The translations under genes and the position numbers were made by a program. From Jiella endophytica (GTDB lineage Bacteria > Pseudomonadota > Alphaproteobacteria > Rhizobiales > Rhizobiaceae), in the NCBI RefSeq assembly GCF_004519335.1, contig NZ_SOZD01000006.1:1-64000 (forward strand): a stretch of DNA of 64,000 bases, in the 5' to 3' direction. The notes below the pieces were generated by a model that saw only the letters and a list, made by a program, of their open reading frames with translations, was not told where the DNA came from and did not search any database. This document shows, piece by piece, positions 18,410 through 28,920 of the stretch. The first letter of the stretch is position 1, and every line of letters starts with the position of its first letter.

Positions 18410-19191
18410 GCCGATTCGCCGGATCCGGCTGGCGTCGCGGTCGAGGCGACGGGGGCAGAGCCGTCGCCGCCCTGCCATCCGGCTTCCTTGAGGAGTTCGC
18501 GGGAGCGGCTCTCGATCGCCGACCGCAGGCTTTCGATGAAATGCGGCCGGTCGAGCCCCGGCGCGATCGGCGGCAAAAACTCGGCACGAATTTCGCCGGG
18601 ATGTTTGCGAAATCCCCGGCGCGGCCAGAACAGCCCGGAATTCAGTGCCACCGGGACGGCCGGCAGGCCGAGCGCGTCGTAGAGCCGGAAAACGCCCTGG
18701 CGGTAGTCGACCTCGGCGCCGGGAGCGGTGCGGGTGCCTTCCGGAAAGATGATGATCCGCCGCCCCTCCGCGACGGCGTCGCGGGCAGCCTGCGTCATCT
18801 CGGCGATCGCGGCGCCGCGCCGCGAACGGTCGACCGGGATCATCCGCATGCGGCGGGCGAAACTGCCGAACAGCGGGATGTGCATCAGCTCCTTCTTGAG
18901 GATGAAGGTCGGCCGGTCGACGGCGACGAGCAGCGCCATGATCTCCCATTCCGACTGGTGCTTCGAGGCGACGATCGCCCCGCCCTCGGGTAGGTTCTCG
19001 GCGCCGCTGACCAGCGATCGCGCCCCCGCCACCTTTTCGAGCAGCCACAGGCTCGAGCGCGCCCAGTTGCGCACGATCCACCAGCAGGTGGCCTCTGACG
19101 CGAAGAAGAACACCGGCGACCAGAACAGCAGCTGAAGCGTCAGGTTGCCGTAGAACAGGATGTTGAACGCGATCGAACGCAGCAGCGTCAT
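18385..19191 (-). CDS. plsC: 1-acyl-sn-glycerol-3-phosphate acyltransferase (PlsC family)
   Basis: PlsC acylates lysophosphatidate to phosphatidate at the inner membrane. The 268-residue product shows an N-terminal hydrophobic region (FNILFYGNLTLQLLFWSPVFFF), the acyltransferase motif SKHQSEWE (His78, with Glu at the position of the usual Asp of HX4D) and the glycerol-phosphate-binding motif IIFPEGTRTAPG. The C-terminal 30 residues are low complexity. It shares a strand with the YdcF gene upstream and may be co-transcribed with it. Some PlsC homologues acylate other lysolipids. Confidence 0.9.
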   Translation of the reverse strand: MTLLRSIAFNILFYGNLTLQLLFWSPVFFFASEATCWWIVRNWARSSLWLLEKVAGARSLVSGAENLPEGGAIVASKHQSEWEIMALLVAVDRPTFILKKELMHIPLFGSFARRMRMIPVDRSRRGAAIAEMTQAARDAVAEGRRIIIFPEGTRTAPGAEVDYRQGVFRLYDALGLPAVPVALNSGLFWPRRGFRKHPGEIRAEFLPPIAPGLDRPHFIESLRSAIESRSRELLKEAGWQGGDGSAPVASTATPAGSGESAQSRETTS

Positions 19192-19308
19192 GTGAGGCCG
19201 GATCCCCGTCGGGCGCGGCCGTTTTGCCGCGCTTTTCCCCCGCGTTCATAAAGACGCCGGTGGCCCGACGCAAAGCCGTCGGCGCGAGAAAGCGCCGGAT
19301 GCGGCCCG

Positions 19309-20031
19309 TCAGTCGCGGTCGAGGCTGGCGACGGTCGACACCGCTTCGTTCTCCTGAGGCGCCATGCCCAACGCGCCGCGCATCCGCGTCGCGATCAGCT
19401 TGCCGTATTCGGTGAGGAGCAGCTTCAAGCCCGAGCCGGTCGGCAGCTTGTCGCGGTTCCAGAGGTCGGCGCGCCGCACCGCCACCGGGGTGATCGAGCG
19501 AATGCCTGAGAGCCGGTCGAACTCCAGGAGCGAGCGCGGCATGTGATAGTCGCTGGTGACGAGGATGAGGTCGCGATAACCGCGCTTTTCTGCCCAGCGC
19601 CCGGCGATCTCGGCATTGCCGATAGTGTCGGCGGCGACGTAGTCGATGTCGACGCAGCAGTCGAACCAGGCCTTGTTGGTGTTGGTCAGCCTGGCAAGCG
19701 TCGAGGCACTGGTGCCCGGGTGGACACCGCTGATCAGGAGGCGCCTTCCCCGCCCGCTGCGCAACAGATCGAGGCCGTAGTCGATCCGCATCGCGCCGCC
19801 GGTCAGGACCACGATCGCATCGGCTTCGCTTGCCGGGACGACCCGCGACAGCCGGTCGACCTCCTCGGTGAAGCGCCAGAACCCGCCTGCCAGATAGCCG
19901 CCGACGCCCGCCATGATCAGCAGCAGAGCCAGCCGCTTGCGCAGCCTGATCCCCGGCTGCGGCGCGCGCCCGTGTTCCGGCTTGCGGCCGAAGCGCGAGG
20001 GACCGAAAAGTGGGTCGGCGGCAATGGTCAT
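19309..20031 (-). CDS. YdcF family (DUF218) membrane protein
   Basis: 240 residues with one N-terminal membrane segment (LALLLIMAGVGGYLAGGFW) and a DUF218 domain: ADAIVVLTGGAMRIDYGLDLL, RRLLISGVHPGT, EIAGRWAEKRGYRDLILVTSDYHMPRS. E. coli relatives (SanA, YdcF, ElyC) act in envelope integrity. A role in the envelope is inferred; the substrate is unknown. It lies between ftsX and plsC on the same strand. Confidence 0.85.
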   Translation of the reverse strand: MTIAADPLFGPSRFGRKPEHGRAPQPGIRLRKRLALLLIMAGVGGYLAGGFWRFTEEVDRLSRVVPASEADAIVVLTGGAMRIDYGLDLLRSGRGRRLLISGVHPGTSASTLARLTNTNKAWFDCCVDIDYVAADTIGNAEIAGRWAEKRGYRDLILVTSDYHMPRSLLEFDRLSGIRSITPVAVRRADLWNRDKLPTGSGLKLLLTEYGKLIATRMRGALGMAPQENEAVSTVASLDRD

Positions 20032-20243
20032 TCATTCTCCGCATCGGGCAGCGGCGACGCGAGCAGTCCCTGCCCGGCGCCAAATTCCAAACGCTTCGAC
20101 CAGCAACGCAGGATGACACCGGTCAATGCGATTGGCCATCCCATCGTGAGACTTATCATCTCGAGCGACCGGTCATCCGATTTTGGTACTCCGGATCACT
20201 GGCGTCGAACTTGCAAAATTCGACCAATCAGATGAAGCCTTTG

Positions 20244-21233
20244 TTAACTTTCGACGGGCGAGATCATGTCGATTTCAGCAAGGTGCCGGGTCACCGTCCA
20301 GCGCGACGTCAACGCCGTCAGGGTCGCCACGGTTGCAACCAGGATGAACACGCCGGCATAGCCCGTCCAGCCGATCGTGAACGAGCCGAACAGGGCACTG
20401 ATCTGATCCGCCTCGGCGGTCTGGCGGTTGGCTTCGGTCAAATAACCTATCACGGCAAAGAGGATGATGGCGACGAGGCCGCCGGCCGCTGCGCCAATCA
20501 GTCCCAGCCGCAGGAAGTGCCGCTCGAACTCGCGGGCGATGAAGCTCGACCTCGCCCCGACGAAATGCAGGACTTCGACGATGTGCCGGTTGCCGGACAT
20601 CGCGCCGCGTGTCGCGAAGACCACCGTCAGCGTCGTCGCGACGATGACCAGCGAGAGCACGAAGACGCCGATCAGCACCACGGTGCGGGCCATGGTGACG
20701 AGCCGCGACACCCAGGCGCGGTGATCGTCGAGCTCGGCCTCGGGCACCGCCTCCTTGAGCTCCTCGCGCATGAAGGCGAAGTTCGGCGGCTTGCCGGTGT
20801 CGATGGAGACGATCACCAGTCGCGGCACCGGCAGTTCATCGAAATCGACACTTTCGCCGAGCCAGGGCTCCAGCAGCCGGCTGGTCGCCGCCTTGTCGAG
20901 GACGGAGGCTGCCGTGACGCCGGGCGTCTGCAGGGCGATCTGGCGCACGGTCTCGAGCGCCGTCGGCATGTCGAGACCCTCGGCGGGCTTCACCTGGATG
21001 GTGATCTCGTCGGAAATGTCGTTCTGCCAGCGCCCGGCGGTGTCGGAGACGAGGCTGACGGCGCCCACAGTCAGCGCGGCGAGGAAGGTCATGATGGCGA
21101 TCACCGTCGTCAGCGCCCGGCCGGCGACGTTGCCGGCGGGCACGATCGGCGTCTGCCGCTCGCCGCGGATGCGGCCGACGATCTGCATGGCCCGCGAGCG
21201 GACATCGGCGAAAGAAAGCACGGCCTCAGTCAT
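20244..21233 (-). CDS. ftsX: Cell division protein FtsX (ABC permease subunit)
   Basis: A 329-residue FtsX-type permease with the expected four-span topology: a first membrane segment (ALTTVIAIMTFLAALTVGAVSLV), a large periplasmic loop (VKPAEGLDMPTALETVRQIAL...), and three spans near the C-terminus (LIGVFVLSLVIVATTLTVVF, LIGAAAGGLVAIILFAVIGYL, YAGVFILVATVATLTAL). FtsEX couples ATP hydrolysis at the division site to activation of peptidoglycan hydrolases. The ATG at 21231-21233 overlaps the ftsE stop by 8 bases. A possible effector in this window is the degenerate LytM protein at 62.6-63.9 kb, which is speculative. Confidence 0.92.
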   Translation of the reverse strand: MTEAVLSFADVRSRAMQIVGRIRGERQTPIVPAGNVAGRALTTVIAIMTFLAALTVGAVSLVSDTAGRWQNDISDEITIQVKPAEGLDMPTALETVRQIALQTPGVTAASVLDKAATSRLLEPWLGESVDFDELPVPRLVIVSIDTGKPPNFAFMREELKEAVPEAELDDHRAWVSRLVTMARTVVLIGVFVLSLVIVATTLTVVFATRGAMSGNRHIVEVLHFVGARSSFIAREFERHFLRLGLIGAAAGGLVAIILFAVIGYLTEANRQTAEADQISALFGSFTIGWTGYAGVFILVATVATLTALTSRWTVTRHLAEIDMISPVES

Positions 21234-21948
21234 AGATTTCCAGCCGTCCGTCCGCCAGCACCAGCCGGCGCGCATCCACCTGCTCCATCAGGCCGAGATC
21301 GTGCGTGGCGATGACCACCGCCGTGCCGGACCGGTTGAGCTCGAGGAAAAGCCGCAGGAGACGGCGAGCCAGCGGCGCGTCGACATTGCCCGTCGGCTCG
21401 TCGGCGAGCAGCACATCCGGCTGGTCGATCAGCGCCCTGGCGATCGCGGCGCGCTGCTTCTCACCGCCGGACAGGACGATCGGCAAGGCGTTCAGCCGCT
21501 CGCCGAGGCCGACCCACTTGATCAGATCGACGACGTCCTGGCGGTATTCGCGCTCCTCCTTGCCGCGCACCCGCAGCGGCAGGGCGACGTTTTCGTAGGT
21601 CGTCATGTGGTCGAGCAGGCGGAAGTCCTGGAAGACGACGCCGATACGCCGGCGGATCGACGGCAGGTCCTTGCGCGACAGGGTGGCGACGTCGCGGCCG
21701 AGAACGGTGATCAGGCCGCGGGTCGGCCGCAGCGCCAGGAACAGCATCCGCAACAGGCTGGTCTTGCCGGCGCCGGACGGGCCGGTGAGAAACTGGAATG
21801 ACTGCCGGCGGATCTCGAAGGTCAGATCGCGCAGCACCTCCGGTCCCATGTCGTATCTGAGGCCGACGTTCTCGAACCGTATCAAGCCGAATCCCATGCT
21901 GCAGGCGTTGTCGATAGCGCGACGCTCAGACGCCACCAAAGTGGCCAT
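21226..21948 (-). CDS. ftsE: Cell division ATP-binding protein FtsE
   Basis: An ABC ATPase of 240 residues partnering FtsX. Walker A is GPSGAGKTS, the Q-loop VFQDFRLL, the signature LSGGEKQRAAIARAL, Walker B VLLADEPTGNVD and the switch His THDLGLM. The ATG at 21948 gives about 17 residues more than a typical FtsE; the ATG at 21897 (MGFGLIRFENVGLRY) matches the family N-terminus better, and neither has a strong Shine-Dalgarno. It overlaps ftsX and is divergent from the next gene. Confidence 0.93.
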   Translation of the reverse strand: MATLVASERRAIDNACSMGFGLIRFENVGLRYDMGPEVLRDLTFEIRRQSFQFLTGPSGAGKTSLLRMLFLALRPTRGLITVLGRDVATLSRKDLPSIRRRIGVVFQDFRLLDHMTTYENVALPLRVRGKEEREYRQDVVDLIKWVGLGERLNALPIVLSGGEKQRAAIARALIDQPDVLLADEPTGNVDAPLARRLLRLFLELNRSGTAVVIATHDLGLMEQVDARRLVLADGRLEIYD

Positions 21949-22049
21949 TTGAGGATCGCCGGCCGGTCTTCAACTGGCCCGCCGGCTGCGTTCACCGTCC
22001 GTTAACCATAAAACCTTACGGCTTGCTGGATCGGCGAGTGGAGGGGCGG

Positions 22050-22787
22050 ATGCCCGACGGCGACGGCAGCAACATTTCGCAAGTCTCGGCAATTCCCCGG
22101 ACGGGGCGGCCGGCGGTCGACGGTCCCTGCATCGAGGGGGTCGCCGAGGTCACCAGACGATCGCCCGGCAGGCACGCACTGGGACGCAACGGCGCGGCAT
22201 CTGTCGAGGCGGCACCGAGCTTCGGCCGGCGCCGGAGCGAAGCGGCTCCGCCGACATCCCCGACATTCGAGCGCGGCGAGGCGGAGATCGCCGAAACGCT
22301 GGCCGTCCCGCCGGACACGCAGAAGGTCCCCCTCACCCGCCATGCGGAGCGGATCCCCAAACCCAGGATGACGCCGGGGCGGATCGGCCTCGTTGCCTGC
22401 GCCTTCGCGTTCGGCGCGCTGCTCCTGCCGGTCTTTCTCGTCTCCTTCCCCGAGACGCCGGTCGCCGCGACTGCCGCAAATGCCGGCGGCTTCCCGGTCC
22501 ATCTCAGCGCGGTCAGCGCCAGCCTTGCCGACCGCGGCGCCGGCAAGATCCTCAAGGTCGAGGGCCGCATTGCCAATCCCGGCGGTCGGGCCGCCAACGT
22601 CCCGCCGCTGAGGATCGACTTCACCGACCAACGGACGGGCTTGCGCTCGCGCACGCTTCAGACCAGTGTCACCCGTCTCGATGCCGGCCGCTCGATCGAG
22701 TTCGTCTCGATGGTCGCTGTGCCGGCGGACACCAGGGGAGAGGTGAAAGTGGGATTCTTCGGCGCAAGCGGCGAAAGCCGCCAGTGA
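22050..22787 (+). CDS. Single-span protein with DUF3426-like C-terminal domain
   Basis: 245 residues: a polar, Arg/Pro-rich N-terminal 110 residues, one membrane span (GLVACAFAFGALLLPVFLV) and a C-terminal domain (ILKVEGRIANPGGRAANVPP...LDAGRSIEFVS...RGEVKVGFFG). The C-terminal pattern matches the extracytoplasmic DUF3426-like domain that in relatives follows an MJ0042-type zinc ribbon. No CxxC ribbon is present here. I chose ATG 22050 because GGAGG lies 5 bases upstream. Its last 4 bases overlap the GTG of hpt, implying translational coupling. Confidence 0.75.
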   Translation: MPDGDGSNISQVSAIPRTGRPAVDGPCIEGVAEVTRRSPGRHALGRNGAASVEAAPSFGRRRSEAAPPTSPTFERGEAEIAETLAVPPDTQKVPLTRHAERIPKPRMTPGRIGLVACAFAFGALLLPVFLVSFPETPVAATAANAGGFPVHLSAVSASLADRGAGKILKVEGRIANPGGRAANVPPLRIDFTDQRTGLRSRTLQTSVTRLDAGRSIEFVSMVAVPADTRGEVKVGFFGASGESRQ

Positions 22788-23326
22788 TCACCGTTCGCGG
22801 CAAGCAGGTCGACGTGCTGTTCAGCGCTGAGGCGATAAGCGACGAGGTCGGCCGGCTGGCGCGCGAGATCGCCGCCGTCGCCGGCGAGGATCTCGTGGTC
22901 GTATCCGTGCTGAAGGGCGCCTTCGTCTTCGCTGCCGATCTCATCCGCGCCATGCATCATGTGGGCGTCGCGCCGCAGGTGGAATTCATCTCGCTGTCGA
23001 GCTACGGCGCCGGCACGGTCGGCGGCGAGGTGAAGATCCTCAGGGACATCGATGCCGATGTCGCCGGTCGGCCGGTGCTCCTCGTCGACGATATCCTCGA
23101 ATCGGGGCGCACCCTGGCCTTTGCCCGCGAACTCCTCCTGTCGCGCGGCGCGACGAAGGTCGATCTCGCCGTGCTCCTCGACAAGAAGGGCCACCGCAAG
23201 GCCGACATCGAGGCGGCCTTCGTCGGCTTCGACTGCCCGGACTATTTCGTCGTCGGCTACGGCATGGATGTCGGCCACGCCTTGCGCGAACTGCCCTTCA
23301 TCGGCCACGTCATCGACCAGGCCTGA
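22784..23326 (+). CDS. hpt: Hypoxanthine phosphoribosyltransferase
   Basis: 180 residues of the purine salvage enzyme converting hypoxanthine or guanine plus PRPP to IMP or GMP. Diagnostic motifs are VVSVLKGAFVFAADL, the PRPP loop VLLVDDILESGRTL and the C-terminal PDYFVVGYGMD. It starts with GTG overlapping the previous gene (GTGA). cpdR follows 156 bases downstream. Confidence 0.94.
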   Translation: MITVRGKQVDVLFSAEAISDEVGRLAREIAAVAGEDLVVVSVLKGAFVFAADLIRAMHHVGVAPQVEFISLSSYGAGTVGGEVKILRDIDADVAGRPVLLVDDILESGRTLAFARELLLSRGATKVDLAVLLDKKGHRKADIEAAFVGFDCPDYFVVGYGMDVGHALRELPFIGHVIDQA

Positions 23327-23482
23327 GCTTGCCTCCCGCCGCACGGCGCCTCATGACCGGTTTTTCGCCGGAGCGCCCATCCTTAGATGGCAGCGATTGC
23401 AGGCCGCACCCGGCAAGCCTCACACAAGCCTGTTCGACGAGTTTATCAGTCCAGTCGACTCATCAGGAGGGATGGTGTTTCC

Positions 23483-23890
23483 GTGGCCAAGCTGCTCATC
23501 GCCGAAGACGACACGGGCGTGCGCCTTCTGGTCGAGCGCGCCTTGCGCCTCGAGGGACACGATGTGATCTCCGTCGAGGACGGCGAACTGGCGCTGGAAA
23601 TGCTCGAGGAGCATGACGGCGCCTTCGATCTGTTGTTGTCCGACATCCGCATGCCGGCAATGACCGGGATCGAGCTCGCCCACGCCGCCGCGGAGCGCTG
23701 GCCGGACCTGCGCATCCAGCTGATGACCGGCTATGCGGAGCAGAAGGAAGCCGCCGAGGACCTCGCCTCGATCATCATCGGGGTGATCGACAAGCCGTTC
23801 AGCCTCGCCGAGATCCGCCGCCATATCGGCCGGATCCTCGCGATGCCGGCGCCGAGGAGCAAGGAAACCGCCGCGCGCTACTGCGCCTGA
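23483..23890 (+). CDS. cpdR: CpdR-like single-domain response regulator
   Basis: A stand-alone receiver domain of 135 residues (AKLLIAEDDTGVRLLVERAL) with phospho-acceptor Asp54 (LLLSDIRMP) and conserved Lys in GVIDKPFSL. The AEDD start and MTGYAEQKEAAEDL match CpdR, the CckA/ChpT-controlled adaptor that, unphosphorylated, directs ClpXP to the pole for CtrA and PdeA degradation. I placed the start at GTG 23483; the frame is open upstream to 23387 without similarity. It converges on sciP, another CtrA regulator. Confidence 0.85.
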   Translation: MAKLLIAEDDTGVRLLVERALRLEGHDVISVEDGELALEMLEEHDGAFDLLLSDIRMPAMTGIELAHAAAERWPDLRIQLMTGYAEQKEAAEDLASIIIGVIDKPFSLAEIRRHIGRILAMPAPRSKETAARYCA

Positions 23891-24006
23891 GGCGAGCTCG
23901 AACCGAACGCCACGACGTTTATCGGCGCCAGCGGATCAAGGTCGCTGCAGCCGGCTGAAGCCGCTGCGCAAGCCGATCGGCCACGCCGTTTTCCCATCGT
24001 TTCAGA

Positions 24007-24031
24007 ATCGCGGGCGAATAGCCGCCCGCGA
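24007..24031 (-). terminator. Hairpin just after sciP
   Basis: On the minus strand TCGCGGGCG - gctatt - CGCCCGCGA forms a 9-bp stem directly after the sciP stop, followed by only TTCT. It is in the right place for a terminator between the convergent cpdR and sciP genes, but the T-tract is poor. Confidence 0.45.
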
Positions 24032-24033
24032 CG

Positions 24034-24324
24034 TCAGTGAAGATCCACCTTGCGGCGGTATTCCTGGATCTGCGTGGTCCGCAGTCCGGCAAGGCCGTGC
24101 TGGTCGATGGACATCTGCCAGGAGACGAACTCCTCGACCGTCAGCGTATAGCGCGAGCAGGCCTCATCGAGGCTGAGGAGCCCTCCCCGCACGGCTGCGA
24201 CGACTTCCGCCTTGCGACGGATGACCCATCGCCTGGTGTTGGAAGGCGGCAGGTCCGCCAGCGTCAGCGGGCTTCCATCCGGCCCGATGACATATTTCAC
24301 CCGTGGTCTAACCTGATCGGTCAT
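24034..24324 (-). CDS. sciP: CtrA inhibitor SciP (DUF1153)
   Basis: SciP binds CtrA and blocks its recruitment of RNA polymerase, adding cell-cycle timing to CtrA-dependent promoters. The 96-residue product (PRVKYVIGPDGSPLTLADLP, TRRWVIRRKAEVVAAVRGGLLSLDEAC, YTLTVEEFVSWQ) has the length and helical DNA-binding-like layout of DUF1153/SciP. It lies next to cpdR and divergent from mnmA. Confidence 0.93.
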   Translation of the reverse strand: MTDQVRPRVKYVIGPDGSPLTLADLPPSNTRRWVIRRKAEVVAAVRGGLLSLDEACSRYTLTVEEFVSWQMSIDQHGLAGLRTTQIQEYRRKVDLH

Positions 24325-24627
24325 TGCACTCTCGACACACTACCCAAAGACCTAATCATGTCGACGGTAGCGCCGGCTTCTAAAAAAAGAGTCAAGCCAC
24401 GCGTAAGCTTTCGATAAGAAGTTGCTGAAAATTCTCGGCGAACGCCCCACGTTGAGGAAAATCGCGAGAAATTTTCGGGCTCTGCCGCAAAAACTTGACG
24501 CGGAGCGCCAAATTTGTGCCAATCCGGCGCGTTGAAAGCACGGCGCAAATCGCCGATATGCCACGCAAAGGATGATCCCGGCCCTTCTGATTCCGAGCGC
24601 CGGATCGCACGCCGCGAAGGCCCGACC

Positions 24628-25806
24628 ATGTCACTGAACAGCCTCGATATCGCCAAGCCGCCGGAGCAGACGCGCGTCGTCGTCGCCATGTCGGGGGGCG
24701 TCGATTCGTCGGTGACGGCGGCGCTTCTCGCCGAGGCTGGCTACGACGTCGTCGGCATCACGCTGCAGCTTTACGACGGCGGCGCCGGACCGCGCCGCGC
24801 CGGCGCCTGCTGCGCCGGCCAGGACATCCACGACGCCCGCCGCGTCGCCGAGACCCTCGGCATCGACCACTATGTGCTCGATTACGAGGAGCGGTTCCGG
24901 AAGGCGGTGATCGATCCCTTCGCCGACAGCTACCTCGCCGGCGAGACACCGATCCCCTGCGTTGCCTGCAACCAGACGGTCAAGTTCCGCGATCTCCTCG
25001 AGACCGCCGAGCAGCTCGGCGCCGACGCGCTGGCGACGGGCCACTATATCGAGACGAGGCAGCGCGGCGCGCACCGGGCGATGTTCCGCCCGCGCGACCT
25101 CGACCGCGACCAGAGCTATTTCCTCTATGGGACGACAACGGCGCAGCTCGACTTCCTGCGCTTTCCGCTCGGCACGATGACCAAGGACGAGACGCGGAAG
25201 ATCGCCGAGCGCTTCGGCCTGTCCGTCGCCGCCAAGCCCGACAGCCAGGACATCTGCTTCGTCTCCAAGGGCCGCTATTTCGACGTCATCCGCAAGCTCA
25301 GGCCGGACGCCGGCGATCCGGGCGACATCGTCCATCTCGACGGGCGCCGGCTCGGCCGGCACGACGGCATCGTCAACTTCACCATCGGCCAGCGCCGCGG
25401 TCTCGGCGTCGCAGCGGGCGAGCCGCTCTATGTCGTCGCTCTCGATGCGGCGAGCGCGACGGTCACCGTCGGTCCGCGTGAGGCGCTGACGACGCGGCGG
25501 ATCCGGCTGCGCGACCTCAACTGGCTCGGCGCCAGGGCGCCCGAGGGCTATCTCGGCGCCGAGGGCGATCTCTTCGTCAAGGTCCGCTCGACGCGGCCTC
25601 CAGCGCCGGCGCGCATCGTCGCTGCAACTGGCGGAGCAGTGGAGGTCGAACTCGTCCTCGGCGAGGACGGCGTCGCCCCCGGCCAGGCCTGCGTCTTTTA
25701 CGACGGCATCGAGGCCGGCGCCGAGGTGCTCGGCGGCGGCGTCATCGCCGAGGGGCTGCCGGCCGGCCGCCTCGCCGCGCGCGAGCCCGTCGCCGCAAGC
25801 GCCTGA
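24628..25806 (+). CDS. mnmA: tRNA 2-thiouridylase MnmA
   Basis: MnmA thiolates U34 of Lys, Glu and Gln tRNAs using sulfur relayed from a cysteine desulfurase. The 392-residue product has the PP-loop [10 protein letters not shown], the first catalytic Cys in [13 protein letters not shown], the second in DSQDICFV, the GHYIETR region and a C-terminal beta-barrel ([11 protein letters not shown]..., GQACVFYDG). Start ATG 24628 follows GAAGG. Notably tRNA-Glu and a second tRNA thiolase (ttcA) are also in this window. Confidence 0.95.
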   Translation: MSLNSLDIAKPPEQTRVVVAMSGGVDSSVTAALLAEAGYDVVGITLQLYDGGAGPRRAGACCAGQDIHDARRVAETLGIDHYVLDYEERFRKAVIDPFADSYLAGETPIPCVACNQTVKFRDLLETAEQLGADALATGHYIETRQRGAHRAMFRPRDLDRDQSYFLYGTTTAQLDFLRFPLGTMTKDETRKIAERFGLSVAAKPDSQDICFVSKGRYFDVIRKLRPDAGDPGDIVHLDGRRLGRHDGIVNFTIGQRRGLGVAAGEPLYVVALDAASATVTVGPREALTTRRIRLRDLNWLGARAPEGYLGAEGDLFVKVRSTRPPAPARIVAATGGAVEVELVLGEDGVAPGQACVFYDGIEAGAEVLGGGVIAEGLPAGRLAAREPVAASA

Positions 25807-25899
25807 GGATTCGGCGTTTCATCCGCCTTCGAGGCAGGTCGGCGCGTGCAGAATTTGTCGTCGCGGCTGATCTTCGCCGCGCACTGAGTTGTCTGCATA

Positions 25900-26127
25900 C
25901 CCCCTCTGTCCTGCATCTCCCCCTCAAGGGGGGTGACTCCCCACCGTTTAGCAAGCGGGTTTGGTGGCATGATGGGCATCGAACGGGGTGCCTGCGGCAA
26001 GCATGGCGCAGGCGAGGCAAGTGGACGAAAAGCACCCGGGCCTTGCATCGATGTGCGAGAAGAGGTGGAAGCGCCGAAGCTGCTGATCTCCCCCCTTGAG
26101 GGGGAGATGCCGGCAGGCAGAGGGGGG
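25900..26127. repeat. Palindromic intergenic element, copy A (RIME-like)
   Basis: Left arm ccccctctgtcctgcatctcc then ccctcaagggggg (25900-25933); right arm gatctccccccttgag then ggggagatgccggcaggcag and aggggggt (26085-26127). The arms are inverted copies separated by about 150 bases of unique DNA. Copies B (32803-32977) and C (35213-35328) share the arms but not the interior. They resemble RIME-type intergenic mosaic elements of rhizobia. Confidence 0.8.
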
Positions 26128-26212
26128 TGAATCAGCACGGCGCCTGCCCGGATGCGCCGTTCAAACCATCAGGATTGGTACGCCACTCGAAAGCAGCAGC
26201 TTGCCGCCGCCC

Positions 26213-27160
26213 TCACCCCAGCGGCGAGGCCTCGTTCAAAATCCGCACGGTCTCGACCGCCTCGTCGGCGCCGGTCTCCGGCTGGCGGCGGTGAACGATG
26301 CAGTCGATGAAATGGCGAAGCTCGCGGTCGAGCGGCAGGCCGGGCGACACCGGCAGATGGGTGACCGGGGCGTTCTCGAAGCCGAACACCTCGCCGTCAC
26401 GCCAGACTTGGTGGCCGTAGAGCGCCAACTTTTCGCCCTCGGGCGCCAGATCGTCGAAGACGATCATCCCCTTGGTGCCGATCACCGAGAACCGCCGGTC
26501 GCGATAGGGCGAGACCCGCGAGGCATGGACCTCGGCCTTCAGCCCGCCGGCAAATTCGAGGACGATGTCCGCAATGTCGGTGGCATCGGAGAGGACCGTC
26601 CGGCGCGTCGCCGAGACGCTGAGCGGCATGCCCTCGGCCATCTTCAGGATCAGCGACAGATCGTGCGGAGCGAGATCCCAGACGACGTCCATGCCGAGGA
26701 AACGCCCGAGCCCCATGCGGTTGGCGATGATGTGGCGCACCGTGCCGATTCGCCCCTCGGCGACCGTGGCGCAGAGCTTCTGGAACACCGGGTGGAAGCG
26801 CAGGACGTGTCCGACCATCAGGATGCGCTCGGCCTTGCTGGCGACGGCGGCGGTCAGCTCCGCATCGGCGACGTCGAGCGCGATCGGCTTTTCGATCAGC
26901 ACGTCCTTGCCCGCCGCGAATGCCGCCCGGGCGACCGGGCCATGGGTGCTTGCCGGCAGCGCCAGAACCAGCGCATCGAGATCGGGCGAGGCGATCGCCT
27001 CGTCCGGCTCCATCGCAGGAACGCCATGGCGCTCGGCAAAGGCTTCGGCGCGCTCCAGATTGCGGTCGGCGACGGCGGCGAGCGCCCCGATCTCGGCAAG
27101 GGTGCGCACGTGGTTCTGTCCCCACTGCCCGCAGCCGACAACGGCGATCCTTGGATGCAT
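26213..27160 (-). CDS. Gfo/Idh/MocA family oxidoreductase
   Basis: 315 residues with an N-terminal Rossmann fold (RIAVVGCGQWGQNHVRTL) and the family EKP motif (KDVLIEKPIALDV), followed by the alpha/beta C-terminal domain (MDVVWDLAPHDLSLIL). Family members are NAD(P)-dependent sugar or inositol dehydrogenases, or act in sugar-nucleotide synthesis; the H-D-L-S pair suggests an active enzyme. No sugar-pathway neighbours help to fix a substrate. It lies between copy A of the palindromic element and a sigma-54-type regulator on the same strand. Confidence 0.85.
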   Translation of the reverse strand: MHPRIAVVGCGQWGQNHVRTLAEIGALAAVADRNLERAEAFAERHGVPAMEPDEAIASPDLDALVLALPASTHGPVARAAFAAGKDVLIEKPIALDVADAELTAAVASKAERILMVGHVLRFHPVFQKLCATVAEGRIGTVRHIIANRMGLGRFLGMDVVWDLAPHDLSLILKMAEGMPLSVSATRRTVLSDATDIADIVLEFAGGLKAEVHASRVSPYRDRRFSVIGTKGMIVFDDLAPEGEKLALYGHQVWRDGEVFGFENAPVTHLPVSPGLPLDRELRHFIDCIVHRRQPETGADEAVETVRILNEASPLG

Positions 27161-27205
27161 CTGCTTTCAGCCTTTCAAACGTTTTCCACTTACCCGGCCG
27201 AAGAC

Positions 27206-27270
27206 GCGATGCCGGGAGGCATCGCATCGTGCCGCCTCCCATCTGAAGCGTCCTGCGTCCACTTGGACGC
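27206..27270 (-). other. Two perfect short hairpins upstream of the oxidoreductase gene
   Basis: GCGATGCC-ggga-GGCATCGC (27206-27225) and GCGTCC-actt-GGACGC (27255-27270) lie between the regulator stop and the oxidoreductase start. The first could be part of a terminator for the upstream gene or a leader structure; there is no T-tract, so function is open. Confidence 0.35.
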
Positions 27271-27414
27271 AAAAGGGATGCTCCAACTCCCCTCGTCGAG
27301 ACATCGCGCCGACCGGACGATCGGGGCCGATGCCATCGGGGCAGCCCCCTACACCCGGCGGCATCGAAGGGCAAGGAGACGACGCCCGGCGCCGCCACCG
27401 GCTTTCTCAGGCGC

Positions 27415-28920
<1,506 letters not shown>

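Noticed and set aside
19213-19236. Plus-strand hairpin GCGCGGC-cgtttt-GCCGCGC followed by TTTT
   Set aside because: It looks like a terminator in the plus direction but lies between two minus-strand genes, and the only upstream plus-strand gene ends 800 bases earlier.
17642-20119. 825-codon minus-strand open frame across ChaC, plsC and YdcF regions
   Set aside because: It overlaps three recognisable genes in other frames and its product has no domain.
22002-22020. GTTAACC...ACCTTA as CtrA box between ftsE and the DUF3426-like gene
   Set aside because: Only one half-site matches; the second half is ACCT at the N7 position.
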